Shown here piece by piece: positions 8,896 through 15,461 of a DNA stretch of 18,602 nucleotides. Source of the stretch: Lysobacterales bacterium (GTDB lineage Bacteria > Pseudomonadota > Gammaproteobacteria > Xanthomonadales > SZUA-36); NCBI GenBank assembly GCA_030637665.1, contig DAOWGA010000319.1, positions 1-18,602 of the forward strand. Direction: 5' to 3'. The position numbers and the translations under genes are program-made. Position 1 is the first letter of the stretch. Every line of letters starts with the position of its first letter. The notes beneath the pieces were generated by a model. The model worked only from the letters and a program-made list of their open reading frames with translations. It did not search any database and was not told where the DNA came from.

Positions 8896-9681
8896 ATGGC
8901 TGAGTTTCGCTTACCAAAAAATTCAAGAATAATGAAGGGCAAGACCTTCCCTGCGCCCGAGGGCGCCACCCGGACCAGGACGTTCAAGGTCTATCGCTGG
9001 GACCCGGACGATGGGGAAAACCCCCGTGTGGATAGTTACGTAGTAGATCTCGACAGCTGTGGCCCAATGGTGCTGGATGCGATCATCAAGATCAAAAACG
9101 AGATTGACCCAACTTTGACTTTTCGCCGCTCCTGCCGGGAAGGAATTTGCGGGTCCTGCGCAATGAACATCGATGGCACCAATACCCTGGCTTGTACCAG
9201 GCCCATCTCGGATTTCAAGGGCGATGTGAAAATCAATCCCTTGCCGCATTTGCCGGTGGTCAAGGATATCGTCCCGGATATGAGTCATTTCTATGCTCAG
9301 TACGCGACCATCCGGCCATGGATTCGTACCCAGAGCACAACGCCTCCGGACAGCGAGCGTCTGCAGTCCAAAACGGATCGTGAAAAGCTGGACGGCTTGT
9401 ACGAATGTATCCTGTGCGCCTGTTGCTCTACATCCTGCCCCAGCTACTGGTGGAATGGCGATCGCTACCTCGGACCGGCCGTCCTGCTACAGGCCTACCG
9501 CTGGCTGGCGGATTCCAGGGACGAAGCCACCGGTGAGCGGCTGGATGACCTGGAAGATCCGTTCAGGCTGTATCGCTGCCACACCATCATGAACTGCACA
9601 AAAACCTGCCCCAAGGGCCTGAATCCAGCGAAATCCATCGCTGAAATCAAGAAAATGCTGATCGCCCGCAGGGGCATCTGA
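8896..9681 (+). CDS. sdhB: succinate dehydrogenase iron-sulfur subunit
   Basis: SdhB carries electrons from the SdhA flavin through three Fe-S clusters to the quinone site. All ligands are present in the 261-residue product. [2Fe-2S]: C80, C85, C88, C100. [4Fe-4S]: C171, C174, C177, C238. [3Fe-4S]: C181, C228, C234. The spacing of the last two sets is that of E. coli SdhB shifted by 22 residues. The N-terminus is about 20 residues longer than E. coli SdhB, with a basic [20 protein letters not shown] lead. AGGAG at 8882-8886, nine bases before the ATG, is the clearest Shine-Dalgarno in the operon. Confidence 0.98.
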   Translation: MAEFRLPKNSRIMKGKTFPAPEGATRTRTFKVYRWDPDDGENPRVDSYVVDLDSCGPMVLDAIIKIKNEIDPTLTFRRSCREGICGSCAMNIDGTNTLACTRPISDFKGDVKINPLPHLPVVKDIVPDMSHFYAQYATIRPWIRTQSTTPPDSERLQSKTDREKLDGLYECILCACCSTSCPSYWWNGDRYLGPAVLLQAYRWLADSRDEATGERLDDLEDPFRLYRCHTIMNCTKTCPKGLNPAKSIAEIKKMLIARRGI

Positions 9682-9727
9682 GCCCGGCCCCTGGTGCATC
9701 TGCAGTTAGCCGGGATACTGGTGCAAA

Positions 9728-9973
9728 ATGCCAGCTAGCCGTGTCAGCAAGCTAAAGTGGCTGTGCCGGCGTGGCATGAAAGAACTGGATGTGCTCCTCG
9801 AGCGGTTCCTGGACCAACATCAGCAACTGTTGCTGGACGGTTACTGGCCGGAACTCGAATCCTTGCTGCAGAATGAAGACGACCTGCTCTGGGACTGGTT
9901 GCAACAGCCAGCCTGCGAGCCAGCCGCAGCCTACCGGGATGTGCTGGAAAAAATCCGTGCCGGACGAGGGTAG
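9728..9973 (+). CDS. sdhE: SDH flavinylation factor SdhE (YgfY/CptB)
   Basis: SdhE promotes covalent attachment of FAD to SdhA. The 81-residue protein has the diagnostic RRGMKELD at residues 14-21, containing the RGxxE core that contacts SdhA, followed by helices with the LEs and W-D-W pattern (DDLLWDWL) of the family. Its position right after sdhB, 46 bases away, fits the role. It overlaps the next gene by 17 bases. Confidence 0.93.
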   Translation: MPASRVSKLKWLCRRGMKELDVLLERFLDQHQQLLLDGYWPELESLLQNEDDLLWDWLQQPACEPAAAYRDVLEKIRAGRG

Positions 9974-10409
9974 CTTCATTGAATTACAGACCGGAGAAGC
10001 TGCCTGGCTAAAAGCAGCCCGGTTGATCCTGGCTGTGCTGGCTGTCATCGCGCTACTGACTGCAAACACCTCGTGGGTGTGGAAACTTGCCTCTCTTATC
10101 GTCCTTATGCTGACGTTTTCCCTGATTTACCTGCAATCGCACCGCAGCGGTGGCATCCGGGTCGTGCACCTCTACCGCAACGGGGCCGTGACTCTTTGGA
10201 ATGGGCAGGACATGGAAATTCCTGCTGTATTGGAAGGCGTTCCATGGCTGACACCCTGGGTCAGCATATTATCTGTCGGTCGTTTCGATCGCTGGCCAAG
10301 ACAGCGGCTGGTGGTGTGTTGCAGTAATAATCATCCCGACGACTACCGCCACATGTTGAACTGCCTGCGGCTCGGGAGTGCAGCTAATGGCATACTAAGC
10401 CCACGATGA
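9957..10409 (+). CDS. ygfX: YgfX-family membrane protein (CptA-like)
   Basis: A 150-residue protein from GTG 9957, inside the end of sdhE. The frame is open to 9789, but that upstream part is only a shadow of sdhE. Two adjacent hydrophobic helices (about residues 19-35 and 41-58) are followed by a soluble C-terminal half with RVVHLYRNGAVTLWNGQ, VPWLTPWVSILSV and a closing FRhL-like DYRHMLNCLRL. This is the layout of YgfX, which is commonly paired with sdhE (cptAB). The E. coli homologue was described as a toxin-like inhibitor of cytoskeletal proteins, but that role is debated and cannot be read here. Its stop shares ATGA with the start of the kinase gene. The start codon is uncertain. Confidence 0.75.
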   Translation: MPDEGSFIELQTGEAAWLKAARLILAVLAVIALLTANTSWVWKLASLIVLMLTFSLIYLQSHRSGGIRVVHLYRNGAVTLWNGQDMEIPAVLEGVPWLTPWVSILSVGRFDRWPRQRLVVCCSNNHPDDYRHMLNCLRLGSAANGILSPR

Positions 10410-11533
10410 GCAAGGAACAGCCAACGGGCGGGGCCAGCACTTTTGACGTTTTGATGGATGCGGCGGTTGACGCCATCATCCTCATAGATGACAGAGGGGC
10501 AATATTGCGGTTCAACCGGGCTGCACAAAAGATTTTCGGTTATCCAGCGGATTTTGTTCGCGGAAAAAATGTGAGCATGCTGATGCCTGAACCCGATCGC
10601 AGCAAGCACAATGCGTATCTGGAACGCTACCTGAAATCCGGGAATGCCGAGATCATAGGCCGCGAACGGGAAGTATCAGGAGTGCGCAGCACCGGACTGG
10701 TATTTCCGATGCGACTGTCTGTAGGCGAGGTCGGAAGGGAGCATGGCGGCAAGCAATTTGTCGGCATCCTGCGTGATCTCTCGGAACAAAAGGCGATAGA
10801 GGAGCAGGTTCACCAACTGGAGGAGCAGCTTGTTCATGCAGACCGGCTGGTCATCCTGGGTGAACTCACAGCCGGGATCGCGCATGAAATCAATCAGCCT
10901 CTAACGGCAATAGCCGCTTACGCGGATGCCGGAAGACACCTGGTAGAGCGAAGCGTGGATGCCAGCCCCGAGGATATTCATGGCATTTGCGAGCGCATAG
11001 GCGAGCAATCACGCAGGGCCGCTGAAGTGGTGCAACGCTTACGTAAGCTGGTACGCACAGGTACCGTCAGTAAAGCCAGTCATGACTTAAATAAAATTAT
11101 TAGAAATACCTTGTTACTATTTGAATATGAACTAAATAAATCAGGTATTGATCTTGTTTTTATGGCTGGGGAAGGACTTCGGAACCTGTACGTGGATGAA
11201 ATTCAGATACAGCAGATTCTGGTGAACCTGGTCAAGAACAGCCTGGATGCAATCAACGCGGTCGGCCAGTCAGACGGGCGAATTGAAATTCAGGTGAAAA
11301 TTGTCGGTAAAGAAGTTGCCGTGGCTGTGCAGGATAACGGCCCGGGCGTTCCGGCAATACTCCGCCCGCAACTGTTCGATTCGTTTTTTACGACCAAGCC
11401 CAAGGGGGTCGGTTTGGGGCTCTCGATTTGTAAGAATATTGCTGCCGCTCACGGCGGTAGCCTGGGCTACACCAGCCCGGCAGAGGGTGGTAGCTGCTTT
11501 ACGCTGAGATTACCGCTGGAGCACATAGGTTGA
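10406..11533 (+). CDS. fixL: FixL-type PAS sensor histidine kinase, probable haem oxygen sensor
   Basis: A 375-residue soluble sensor kinase without membrane helices. Domains in order: one PAS domain (about 12-127), a short coiled linker (128-147), a HisKA dimerisation domain with phospho-acceptor H160 in GIAHEINQPL, and an HATPase domain (about 225-372) with N-box N278, G1 DNGPG (310-314) and G2 GVGLGL (334-339). The PAS domain is very close to FixL: LMPEPDRSKH ends at H68, aligned with the haem ligand His200 of Bradyrhizobium FixL, and R88 lies exactly 20 residues later, aligned with the oxygen-signalling Arg220. I83, L96-equivalent packing residues and FPMRLSVGE are also kept. This supports haem binding but does not prove it, since related PAS domains share parts of the motif. 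It shares ATGA with ygfX upstream and TTGA with the regulator downstream. A stretch near 11085-11160 is unusually AT-rich. Confidence 0.88.
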   Translation: MSKEQPTGGASTFDVLMDAAVDAIILIDDRGAILRFNRAAQKIFGYPADFVRGKNVSMLMPEPDRSKHNAYLERYLKSGNAEIIGREREVSGVRSTGLVFPMRLSVGEVGREHGGKQFVGILRDLSEQKAIEEQVHQLEEQLVHADRLVILGELTAGIAHEINQPLTAIAAYADAGRHLVERSVDASPEDIHGICERIGEQSRRAAEVVQRLRKLVRTGTVSKASHDLNKIIRNTLLLFEYELNKSGIDLVFMAGEGLRNLYVDEIQIQQILVNLVKNSLDAINAVGQSDGRIEIQVKIVGKEVAVAVQDNGPGVPAILRPQLFDSFFTTKPKGVGLGLSICKNIAAAHGGSLGYTSPAEGGSCFTLRLPLEHIG

Positions 11534-12144
11534 ACGAAGGTCATTGCAAAATCTGTATTATCGATGACGATGAGGCAATCAGGGAGTCTCTGCGCCTGCT
11601 GCTGTTTGCAGATGGCTTGAATAGTTGCACTTTCGAGTCTGCCGATGCATTCCTGCAAGACGGCAACTGCATTGAATTCGATTGCATGCTGCTGGACATC
11701 AGAATGCCGGGCACGGATGGCCTGGAACTCTTTCAGATACTGAATCGCCAGCAACTGTCCTATCCGGTGATCTTCATCACGGGCCATGGGGATATTCCAC
11801 TCGCTGTTTCCGCCATAAAGCAGGGCGCTTACGATTTCCTCACCAAACCGTTCAAGGAAGGCGAGCTGATCAGCAGGATTCACGCAGCGATAGAGCACCA
11901 CAAATCAACTCGTGAACAGGTACAGGAGCGGCATCAACTCCAGCACCGCGTCGGCTTGTGTACGCCCAGGGAACATGACGTGATGCGCTTGCTGGTCAAG
12001 GGCTTGCCTAACAAGGGAATTGCCGAAGCCCTGGGCATCAGCCCCCGCACAGTTGAGATTCATCGTGCGCACGTGATGGAGAAAATGGAAGCCGATTCGC
12101 TGCCCGCGCTGGTGCGAATGATTGCGGTGCTGGGGGAGAGCTAA
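11530..12144 (+). CDS. fixJ: FixJ-family response regulator with LuxR-type HTH
   Basis: The cognate partner of the kinase just upstream. The TTG start at 11530 overlaps the kinase stop by four bases (TTGA), indicating translational coupling; no ATG is available at the domain start. The 204-residue product has an N-terminal receiver (about 5-122) with an intact acidic pocket (IIDDDE, 10-15), phospho-acceptor D56 in LLDIRMPG, T84 in FITGHGD and K106 in FLTKPF. A linker leads to a LuxR/FixJ helix-turn-helix (about 143-200) with LCTPREHDVMRLL, NKGIAEALGISPRTVEIHRA and VMEKM. All catalytic residues are present, so it should be phosphorylated normally and bind DNA. The location suggests it controls the neighbouring HiPIP and cbb3 genes; this is inference from position. 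Confidence 0.9.
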   Translation: MNEGHCKICIIDDDEAIRESLRLLLFADGLNSCTFESADAFLQDGNCIEFDCMLLDIRMPGTDGLELFQILNRQQLSYPVIFITGHGDIPLAVSAIKQGAYDFLTKPFKEGELISRIHAAIEHHKSTREQVQERHQLQHRVGLCTPREHDVMRLLVKGLPNKGIAEALGISPRTVEIHRAHVMEKMEADSLPALVRMIAVLGES

Positions 12145-12239
12145 ACCACGCAACGCACTAATCAGCAGTCAAATTTCTACCTCATCCTGTGATTTTATCT
12201 ATCTTTTTTGCCTCAGCTTGATCCAGGACATTTCAATAC

Positions 12240-12245
12240 TACGTA
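12240..12245 (+). promoter_or_regulatory. candidate regulator site TACGTA upstream of the small receiver gene
   Basis: The 180-base gap after fixJ contains CTACGTATTTTCC (12239-12251) centred on the palindrome TACGTA. A similar CTACGTTTT occurs at 13178-13186 just before ccoN. Both lie in non-coding DNA close to the FixJ-type regulator gene, so they are candidates for its binding site. The core CTACGT also occurs inside ccoN, and I have no recalled consensus certain enough to confirm it. The rest of the gap holds no clear terminator or RNA gene. Confidence 0.15.
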
Positions 12246-12324
12246 TTTTCCCTGATGGTATGAAGGAGCCAAGTCGTTAGCATGCCGCCAACAGCTGGGC
12301 CTGTATTACAAGGTTGACGAGGAA

Positions 12325-12723
12325 TTGTGCGGGGGCTCCGGGATTAAACAGAAAAGCAAAAAAGGTGTTGTGGTTCTCATTGAGCCGGATACTAGCGTAC
12401 GCGATGCGCTGGTAACCTTGCTGCATGGTGAGGGCTGGGCAGTGAACTGCCTGGACCAGTGCACAGAATTGGCCAATGCACTCGAGGAAGAAGGCATAAT
12501 CGCTGTCATCAGCGAGTCGAGCCTGCCGGACTGTACACCGCAGGAGATCCTCGAGTGGTGCAATGCCAGAAAAATACCCGTCATTTTCACCGGACATGAT
12601 TTATCATTGCAGGGTGCTGTGGACCTGATCAGGCAAGGGGCAAGCGATTTCCTCGACAAGCCTTTCCCGCAGGGCAGACTGGTCGATTTGCTGAATGACA
12701 TGTCTACAAGGCAAAATGCATAA
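12325..12723 (+). CDS. stand-alone degenerate receiver domain, cysteine-rich, FixT-like
   Basis: A 132-residue single receiver domain with no output domain. The fold is clear: VVVLIEPDTSVRDAL at the first strand, VIFTGHD with T89, and GASDFLDKPF with K112. Key residues are altered. The phospho-acceptor Asp position is E64 (AVISESSLP), a natural phosphomimic, and the acidic pocket reads E-P-D instead of D-D, so Mg-dependent phosphorylation is unlikely. It has cysteines C42, C46, C70 and C79, plus C2 if the TTG start is right. A lone receiver after fixLJ resembles FixT, an inhibitor of FixL; Caulobacter FixT is reported to bind a 4Fe-4S cluster through cysteines. Homology to FixT is inference. 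The start is uncertain: no ATG is in frame. TTG 12325 is the first usual start codon after the in-frame stop at 12253, and GTG 12370 would cut the first strand. Confidence 0.72.
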   Translation: MCGGSGIKQKSKKGVVVLIEPDTSVRDALVTLLHGEGWAVNCLDQCTELANALEEEGIIAVISESSLPDCTPQEILEWCNARKIPVIFTGHDLSLQGAVDLIRQGASDFLDKPFPQGRLVDLLNDMSTRQNA

Positions 12724-12733
12724 ATAATTCCCT

Positions 12734-12759
12734 TACAATAGATAGAGTTCCCCCGGAGG
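12734..12759 (+). promoter_or_regulatory. candidate -10 and strong Shine-Dalgarno for the HiPIP gene
   Basis: TACAAT at 12734-12739 matches the -10 hexamer at five of six positions, but no good -35 lies 16-18 bases upstream, so an activator may be needed. GGAGG at 12755-12759 is eight bases before the HiPIP ATG and is one of the best ribosome binding sites in the window, fitting an abundant electron carrier. Confidence 0.35.
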
Positions 12760-12767
12760 CTAACGAG

Positions 12768-13109
12768 ATGAAAGAAAAAGTGATTGATCGGCGTGGTTTT
12801 CTGAAAATGGGCGTGAAGGCCGGTGGCGGTGTTCTGGCCTTGTCGGCCATCCCCATCCATTTGATGGCTCAGGACAAAGTGACCGAGGATGAAGCACTGG
12901 CGCAAGCCATGGGCTATGTGCTGGATGCCACGACAACCGACACCAAAAAGTTTCCCAAACGCGCAGGTGATGCTGGCGCCAGCCAGTTCTGCGACAACTG
13001 TGCCTTGTTCAGCGGCGAAGCAGATGCCGAATTTGCGCCCTGCAGCATTTTCCAGAACCGCCTGGTGGCAGGGAAGGGCTGGTGCAACGCCTGGGTGGCC
13101 AAAACCTGA
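12768..13109 (+). CDS. hip: high-potential iron-sulfur protein, Tat-exported
   Basis: HiPIPs are small soluble periplasmic [4Fe-4S] electron carriers cycling between the 3+ and 2+ states, usually taking electrons from the bc1 complex. The 113-residue precursor begins with a twin-arginine signal (DRRGFLKMG at 7-15, then a hydrophobic stretch to about 34; cleavage probably after LMA). The mature part has the family Tyr in QAMGYVLDAT (Y50) and the four ligands in the C-x2-C, C, C pattern: C75, C78, C92 and C106 in GKGWC. The gene stands alone between the small receiver and ccoN, with its own terminator. Its place suggests it donates electrons to the cbb3 oxidase, as HiPIPs do to other terminal oxidases or reaction centres; this is inference. 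Confidence 0.94.
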   Translation: MKEKVIDRRGFLKMGVKAGGGVLALSAIPIHLMAQDKVTEDEALAQAMGYVLDATTTDTKKFPKRAGDAGASQFCDNCALFSGEADAEFAPCSIFQNRLVAGKGWCNAWVAKT

Positions 13110-13115
13110 CAAACC

Positions 13116-13149
13116 AACTCCCGGCCGGAAGCGACCGGGAGTTTTTTTT
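13116..13149 (+). terminator. strong Rho-independent terminator after HiPIP gene
   Basis: AACTCCCGG (13116-13124) and CCGGGAGTT (13135-13143) form a perfect 9-bp stem with a 10-base loop, and a run of eight T follows from 13142. It starts seven bases after the HiPIP stop codon and only about 60 bases before ccoN. Confidence 0.9.
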
Positions 13150-13153
13150 GCGC

Positions 13154-13176
13154 CGGGCAGGCGATCGTTCTGCCCG
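13154..13176 (+). repeat. second inverted repeat between the terminator and ccoN
   Basis: CGGGCAG (13154-13160) and CTGCCCG (13170-13176) form a perfect 7-bp stem around a 9-base loop. It has no T-run of terminator quality behind it. It lies in the short ccoN leader and could be an operator, an mRNA stability hairpin or a back-up terminator. Confidence 0.45.
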
Positions 13177-13211
13177 CCTACGTTTTGTGATTCAACAAGT
13201 GGGAAATTGAT

Positions 13212-14633
13212 ATGACCTACAACGATAAAGTGGTGCGGCAATTTGTCGTCATGACTGTGATCTGGGGTATTGTGGGCATGCTGGTTGGCGTCATCATCGC
13301 CGCCCAGCTGTGGCTGCCACAACTTAACTTCGACATACCCTGGCTGAGTTATGGCAGATTGCGGCCCTTGCACACCAACGCCGTCATTTTCGCATTCGGT
13401 GGTTGTGCACTGATCGGTACGTCATTATATGTCGTGCAGCGAACCTGCCATGTGCGCTTGTTTGCCGGCGGGCTGGCGTCTTTCGTCTTCTGGGGCTGGC
13501 AACTGGTGATCCTGTCGGCCGCCGTCTCCCTGCCGCTGGGGTTTACTCAGGGCAAGGAATATGCAGAGCTGGAATGGCCTATCGATTTGCTGATTACGGT
13601 TGTCTGGGTGGCTTATGCGGTCGTATTCTTTGGCACCATAGTCAAGCGACGGGTCAGTCACATATACGTAGCTAACTGGTTTTATGCTGCTTTCATCCTG
13701 ACCATTGCCTTACTGCATATCGTTAATAACCTCTCGCTTCCGGTTAATGCTTTCAAGTCCTACGGGATATACACCGGTGCGGTTGATGCCATGGTTCAGT
13801 GGTGGTACGGCCATAACGCGGTTGGTTTCTTCCTGACCGCGGGCTTCCTGGCGATGATGTACTACTTCGTGCCCAAGCAGGCGGAGGGCCCGGTCTATTC
13901 CTACCGGCTTTCCATTGTGCATTTCTGGGCGCTGATTGGGGTCTACATGTGGGCCGGGCCGCACCACCTGCACTACACGGCACTGCCCGACTGGGTGCAG
14001 TCCATTGGCATGGTGTTCTCCCTGATTCTGCTGGCGCCGAGCTGGGGCGGCATGATCAACGGTGTCATGACCCTCTCCGGACACTGGCACAAGTTACGCA
14101 CGGACCCGGTGCTGAAATTCATGATCGTGGCACTTAGCTTCTACGGTATGTCGACCTTCGAGGGCCCGATGATGTCCATCAAGACGGTCAATGCCCTGAG
14201 CCATTACACCGACTGGACGATTGGACACGTTCACTCGGGCGCATTGGGGTGGGTTGCCATGATGACCATTGGTTCGCTGTATAGCCTGATCCCGCGGCTG
14301 GTGGGTGAAAAAACCATGCACAGCGTCAAGGCCGTGGATATGCATTTCTGGATCGCAACCATTGGCATTGTGCTGTACATCACATCCATGTGGATTGCCG
14401 GTGTGATGCAGGGCCTGATGTGGCGCGCATTCAACGACGACGGTACGCTGACCTACACCTTTATCGAAACCATCGCTGCCACCAAGCCGTACTACGTGAT
14501 CCGGTTGCTGGGCGGCCTCCTGTTCCTGAGTGGCATGTTCATTATGTTGTGGAATCTGTGGAAGACCATGCTGCAAAGGCCTGCGCAAGAATTTGCAGCG
14601 GCTGAACCGGCGCACTGGGGAGAGCAGAGATGA
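13212..14633 (+). CDS. ccoN: cbb3-type cytochrome c oxidase subunit I
   Basis: The catalytic membrane subunit of the high-affinity oxidase; it reduces oxygen to water at a haem b3-CuB centre and pumps protons. The 473-residue protein has about twelve membrane helices. Ligand positions match Pseudomonas stutzeri CcoN with a constant shift of six residues: H54 (haem b) in RPLHTN, H201 (CuB) in YGHNAV, Y245 (the tyrosine cross-linked to a CuB histidine), H251 and H252 (CuB) in PHHLHYT, E317 in STFEGP, and H339 and H341 (haems b3 and b) in GHVHSG. It is therefore complete and probably active. It is the first gene of ccoNOQP and shares ATGA with ccoO. The leader is only 62 bases after a strong terminator. 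Confidence 0.98.
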   Translation: MTYNDKVVRQFVVMTVIWGIVGMLVGVIIAAQLWLPQLNFDIPWLSYGRLRPLHTNAVIFAFGGCALIGTSLYVVQRTCHVRLFAGGLASFVFWGWQLVILSAAVSLPLGFTQGKEYAELEWPIDLLITVVWVAYAVVFFGTIVKRRVSHIYVANWFYAAFILTIALLHIVNNLSLPVNAFKSYGIYTGAVDAMVQWWYGHNAVGFFLTAGFLAMMYYFVPKQAEGPVYSYRLSIVHFWALIGVYMWAGPHHLHYTALPDWVQSIGMVFSLILLAPSWGGMINGVMTLSGHWHKLRTDPVLKFMIVALSFYGMSTFEGPMMSIKTVNALSHYTDWTIGHVHSGALGWVAMMTIGSLYSLIPRLVGEKTMHSVKAVDMHFWIATIGIVLYITSMWIAGVMQGLMWRAFNDDGTLTYTFIETIAATKPYYVIRLLGGLLFLSGMFIMLWNLWKTMLQRPAQEFAAAEPAHWGEQR

Positions 14634-15241
14634 GCGGAGGACATAAAAGATTAGAGAAGAATATCGGCCTGATGGCGGTTTTTATCGTGATCGTAATCAG
14701 CCTCGGTGGCCTGGTCGAAATCCTGCCATTGATCTTCCAGGATCAGGTCCGGTTGCCTGCTGAGGGCGTCAAACCCTATCCGGCTCTTCAGGCGGCAGGA
14801 CGCGACATCTACGTTCGTGAGGGTTGTTACAACTGCCATTCGCAGATGATCCGGCCGTTCCGCAGTGAAACAGAACGCTACGGCGCGTTCTCGGTGGCGG
14901 GTGAGTCGGTATATGATCGCCCGTTCCAGTGGGGTTCCAAACGTACCGGGCCTGACCTTGCCAGGGTCGGTGGGCGCTACAGTGACGAGTGGCATGTCAT
15001 TCACCTGACCAATCCACGCAACGTGGTGCCGGAATCCAATATGCCCGGCTATCCCTGGCTGCTGGAAAGTACGGTGGATCCGGAGCTGATCCAACGTAAA
15101 TTGAGCGTATTGCAAACCCTGGGCGACCCGTATACAGATGAGGACGTCTCTGCTGCCGGCGATGCTGTTGACGGCAAGACTGAAATGCAGGCCCTGGTGG
15201 CTTACCTGCAGGGTCTGGGCCTGGCCAGGCGCAACCGCTGA
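14630..15241 (+). CDS. ccoO: cbb3-type cytochrome c oxidase subunit II, monohaem cytochrome c
   Basis: CcoO is a membrane-anchored monohaem cytochrome c that passes electrons to the CcoN haems. The 203-residue protein has one N-terminal membrane helix (about 12-36) and then a periplasmic domain with CYNCH (C66, C69, H70) in the family context [18 protein letters not shown]. The probable methionine ligand is M138 in [27 protein letters not shown] is also typical. It overlaps the ccoN stop by four bases, giving translational coupling and fixed stoichiometry. Confidence 0.98.
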   Translation: MSGGHKRLEKNIGLMAVFIVIVISLGGLVEILPLIFQDQVRLPAEGVKPYPALQAAGRDIYVREGCYNCHSQMIRPFRSETERYGAFSVAGESVYDRPFQWGSKRTGPDLARVGGRYSDEWHVIHLTNPRNVVPESNMPGYPWLLESTVDPELIQRKLSVLQTLGDPYTDEDVSAAGDAVDGKTEMQALVAYLQGLGLARRNR

Positions 15242-15242
15242 G

Positions 15243-15458
15243 ATGAATCTCACGGATCTGAATATGGACCTGGTACGTGGAATCCTGATGGTTGGGCTGA
15301 TTATCGCATTCCTGGGCATGTGGGCCTGGGCATGGAGTGGCAAACGCAAAGAGGTATTCCACGAAGCCAGCATGCTTCCGCTGGAGGAAGATAATGGGCA
15401 AATACCGCAGGAAAGTGATTCGCGGGGCAATGGCAAGAAAGACGGAATCGAGGAGTAA
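15243..15458 (+). CDS. ccoQ: cbb3-type oxidase small subunit CcoQ
   Basis: A 71-residue single-helix protein (helix about 10-31, ending in WAWSGKRKEVFHEASMLPL), which is the CcoQ pattern: a short N-terminus, one helix, then a basic stretch and an acidic tail. CcoQ stabilises the oxidase, helping CcoP associate with CcoNO. The start ATG 15243 lies one base after the ccoO stop; the frame is open further upstream inside ccoO only by chance. The C-terminal 30 residues are very hydrophilic and longer than in many CcoQ proteins. Confidence 0.88.
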   Translation: MNLTDLNMDLVRGILMVGLIIAFLGMWAWAWSGKRKEVFHEASMLPLEEDNGQIPQESDSRGNGKKDGIEE

Positions 15459-15461
15459 TCC

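Noticed and set aside
12282..12317. Short frame ATG CCG CCA... in the gap before the receiver gene
   Set aside because: It encodes only 11 residues, has no clear ribosome binding site and no leader-peptide features.
13185..13198. TTGTGATTCAACAA as an FNR/Anr/FixK box before ccoN
   Set aside because: It matches the TTGAT-N4-ATCAA consensus at only seven of ten fixed positions and ends 13 bases before the ATG, too close for an activator of a promoter serving that start.
12306..13373. 355-residue minus-strand open frame across the receiver, HiPIP and ccoN start
   Set aside because: It is antisense to two well-supported genes, crosses the terminator and shows no recognisable domain. The length is a by-product of codon bias on the other strand.
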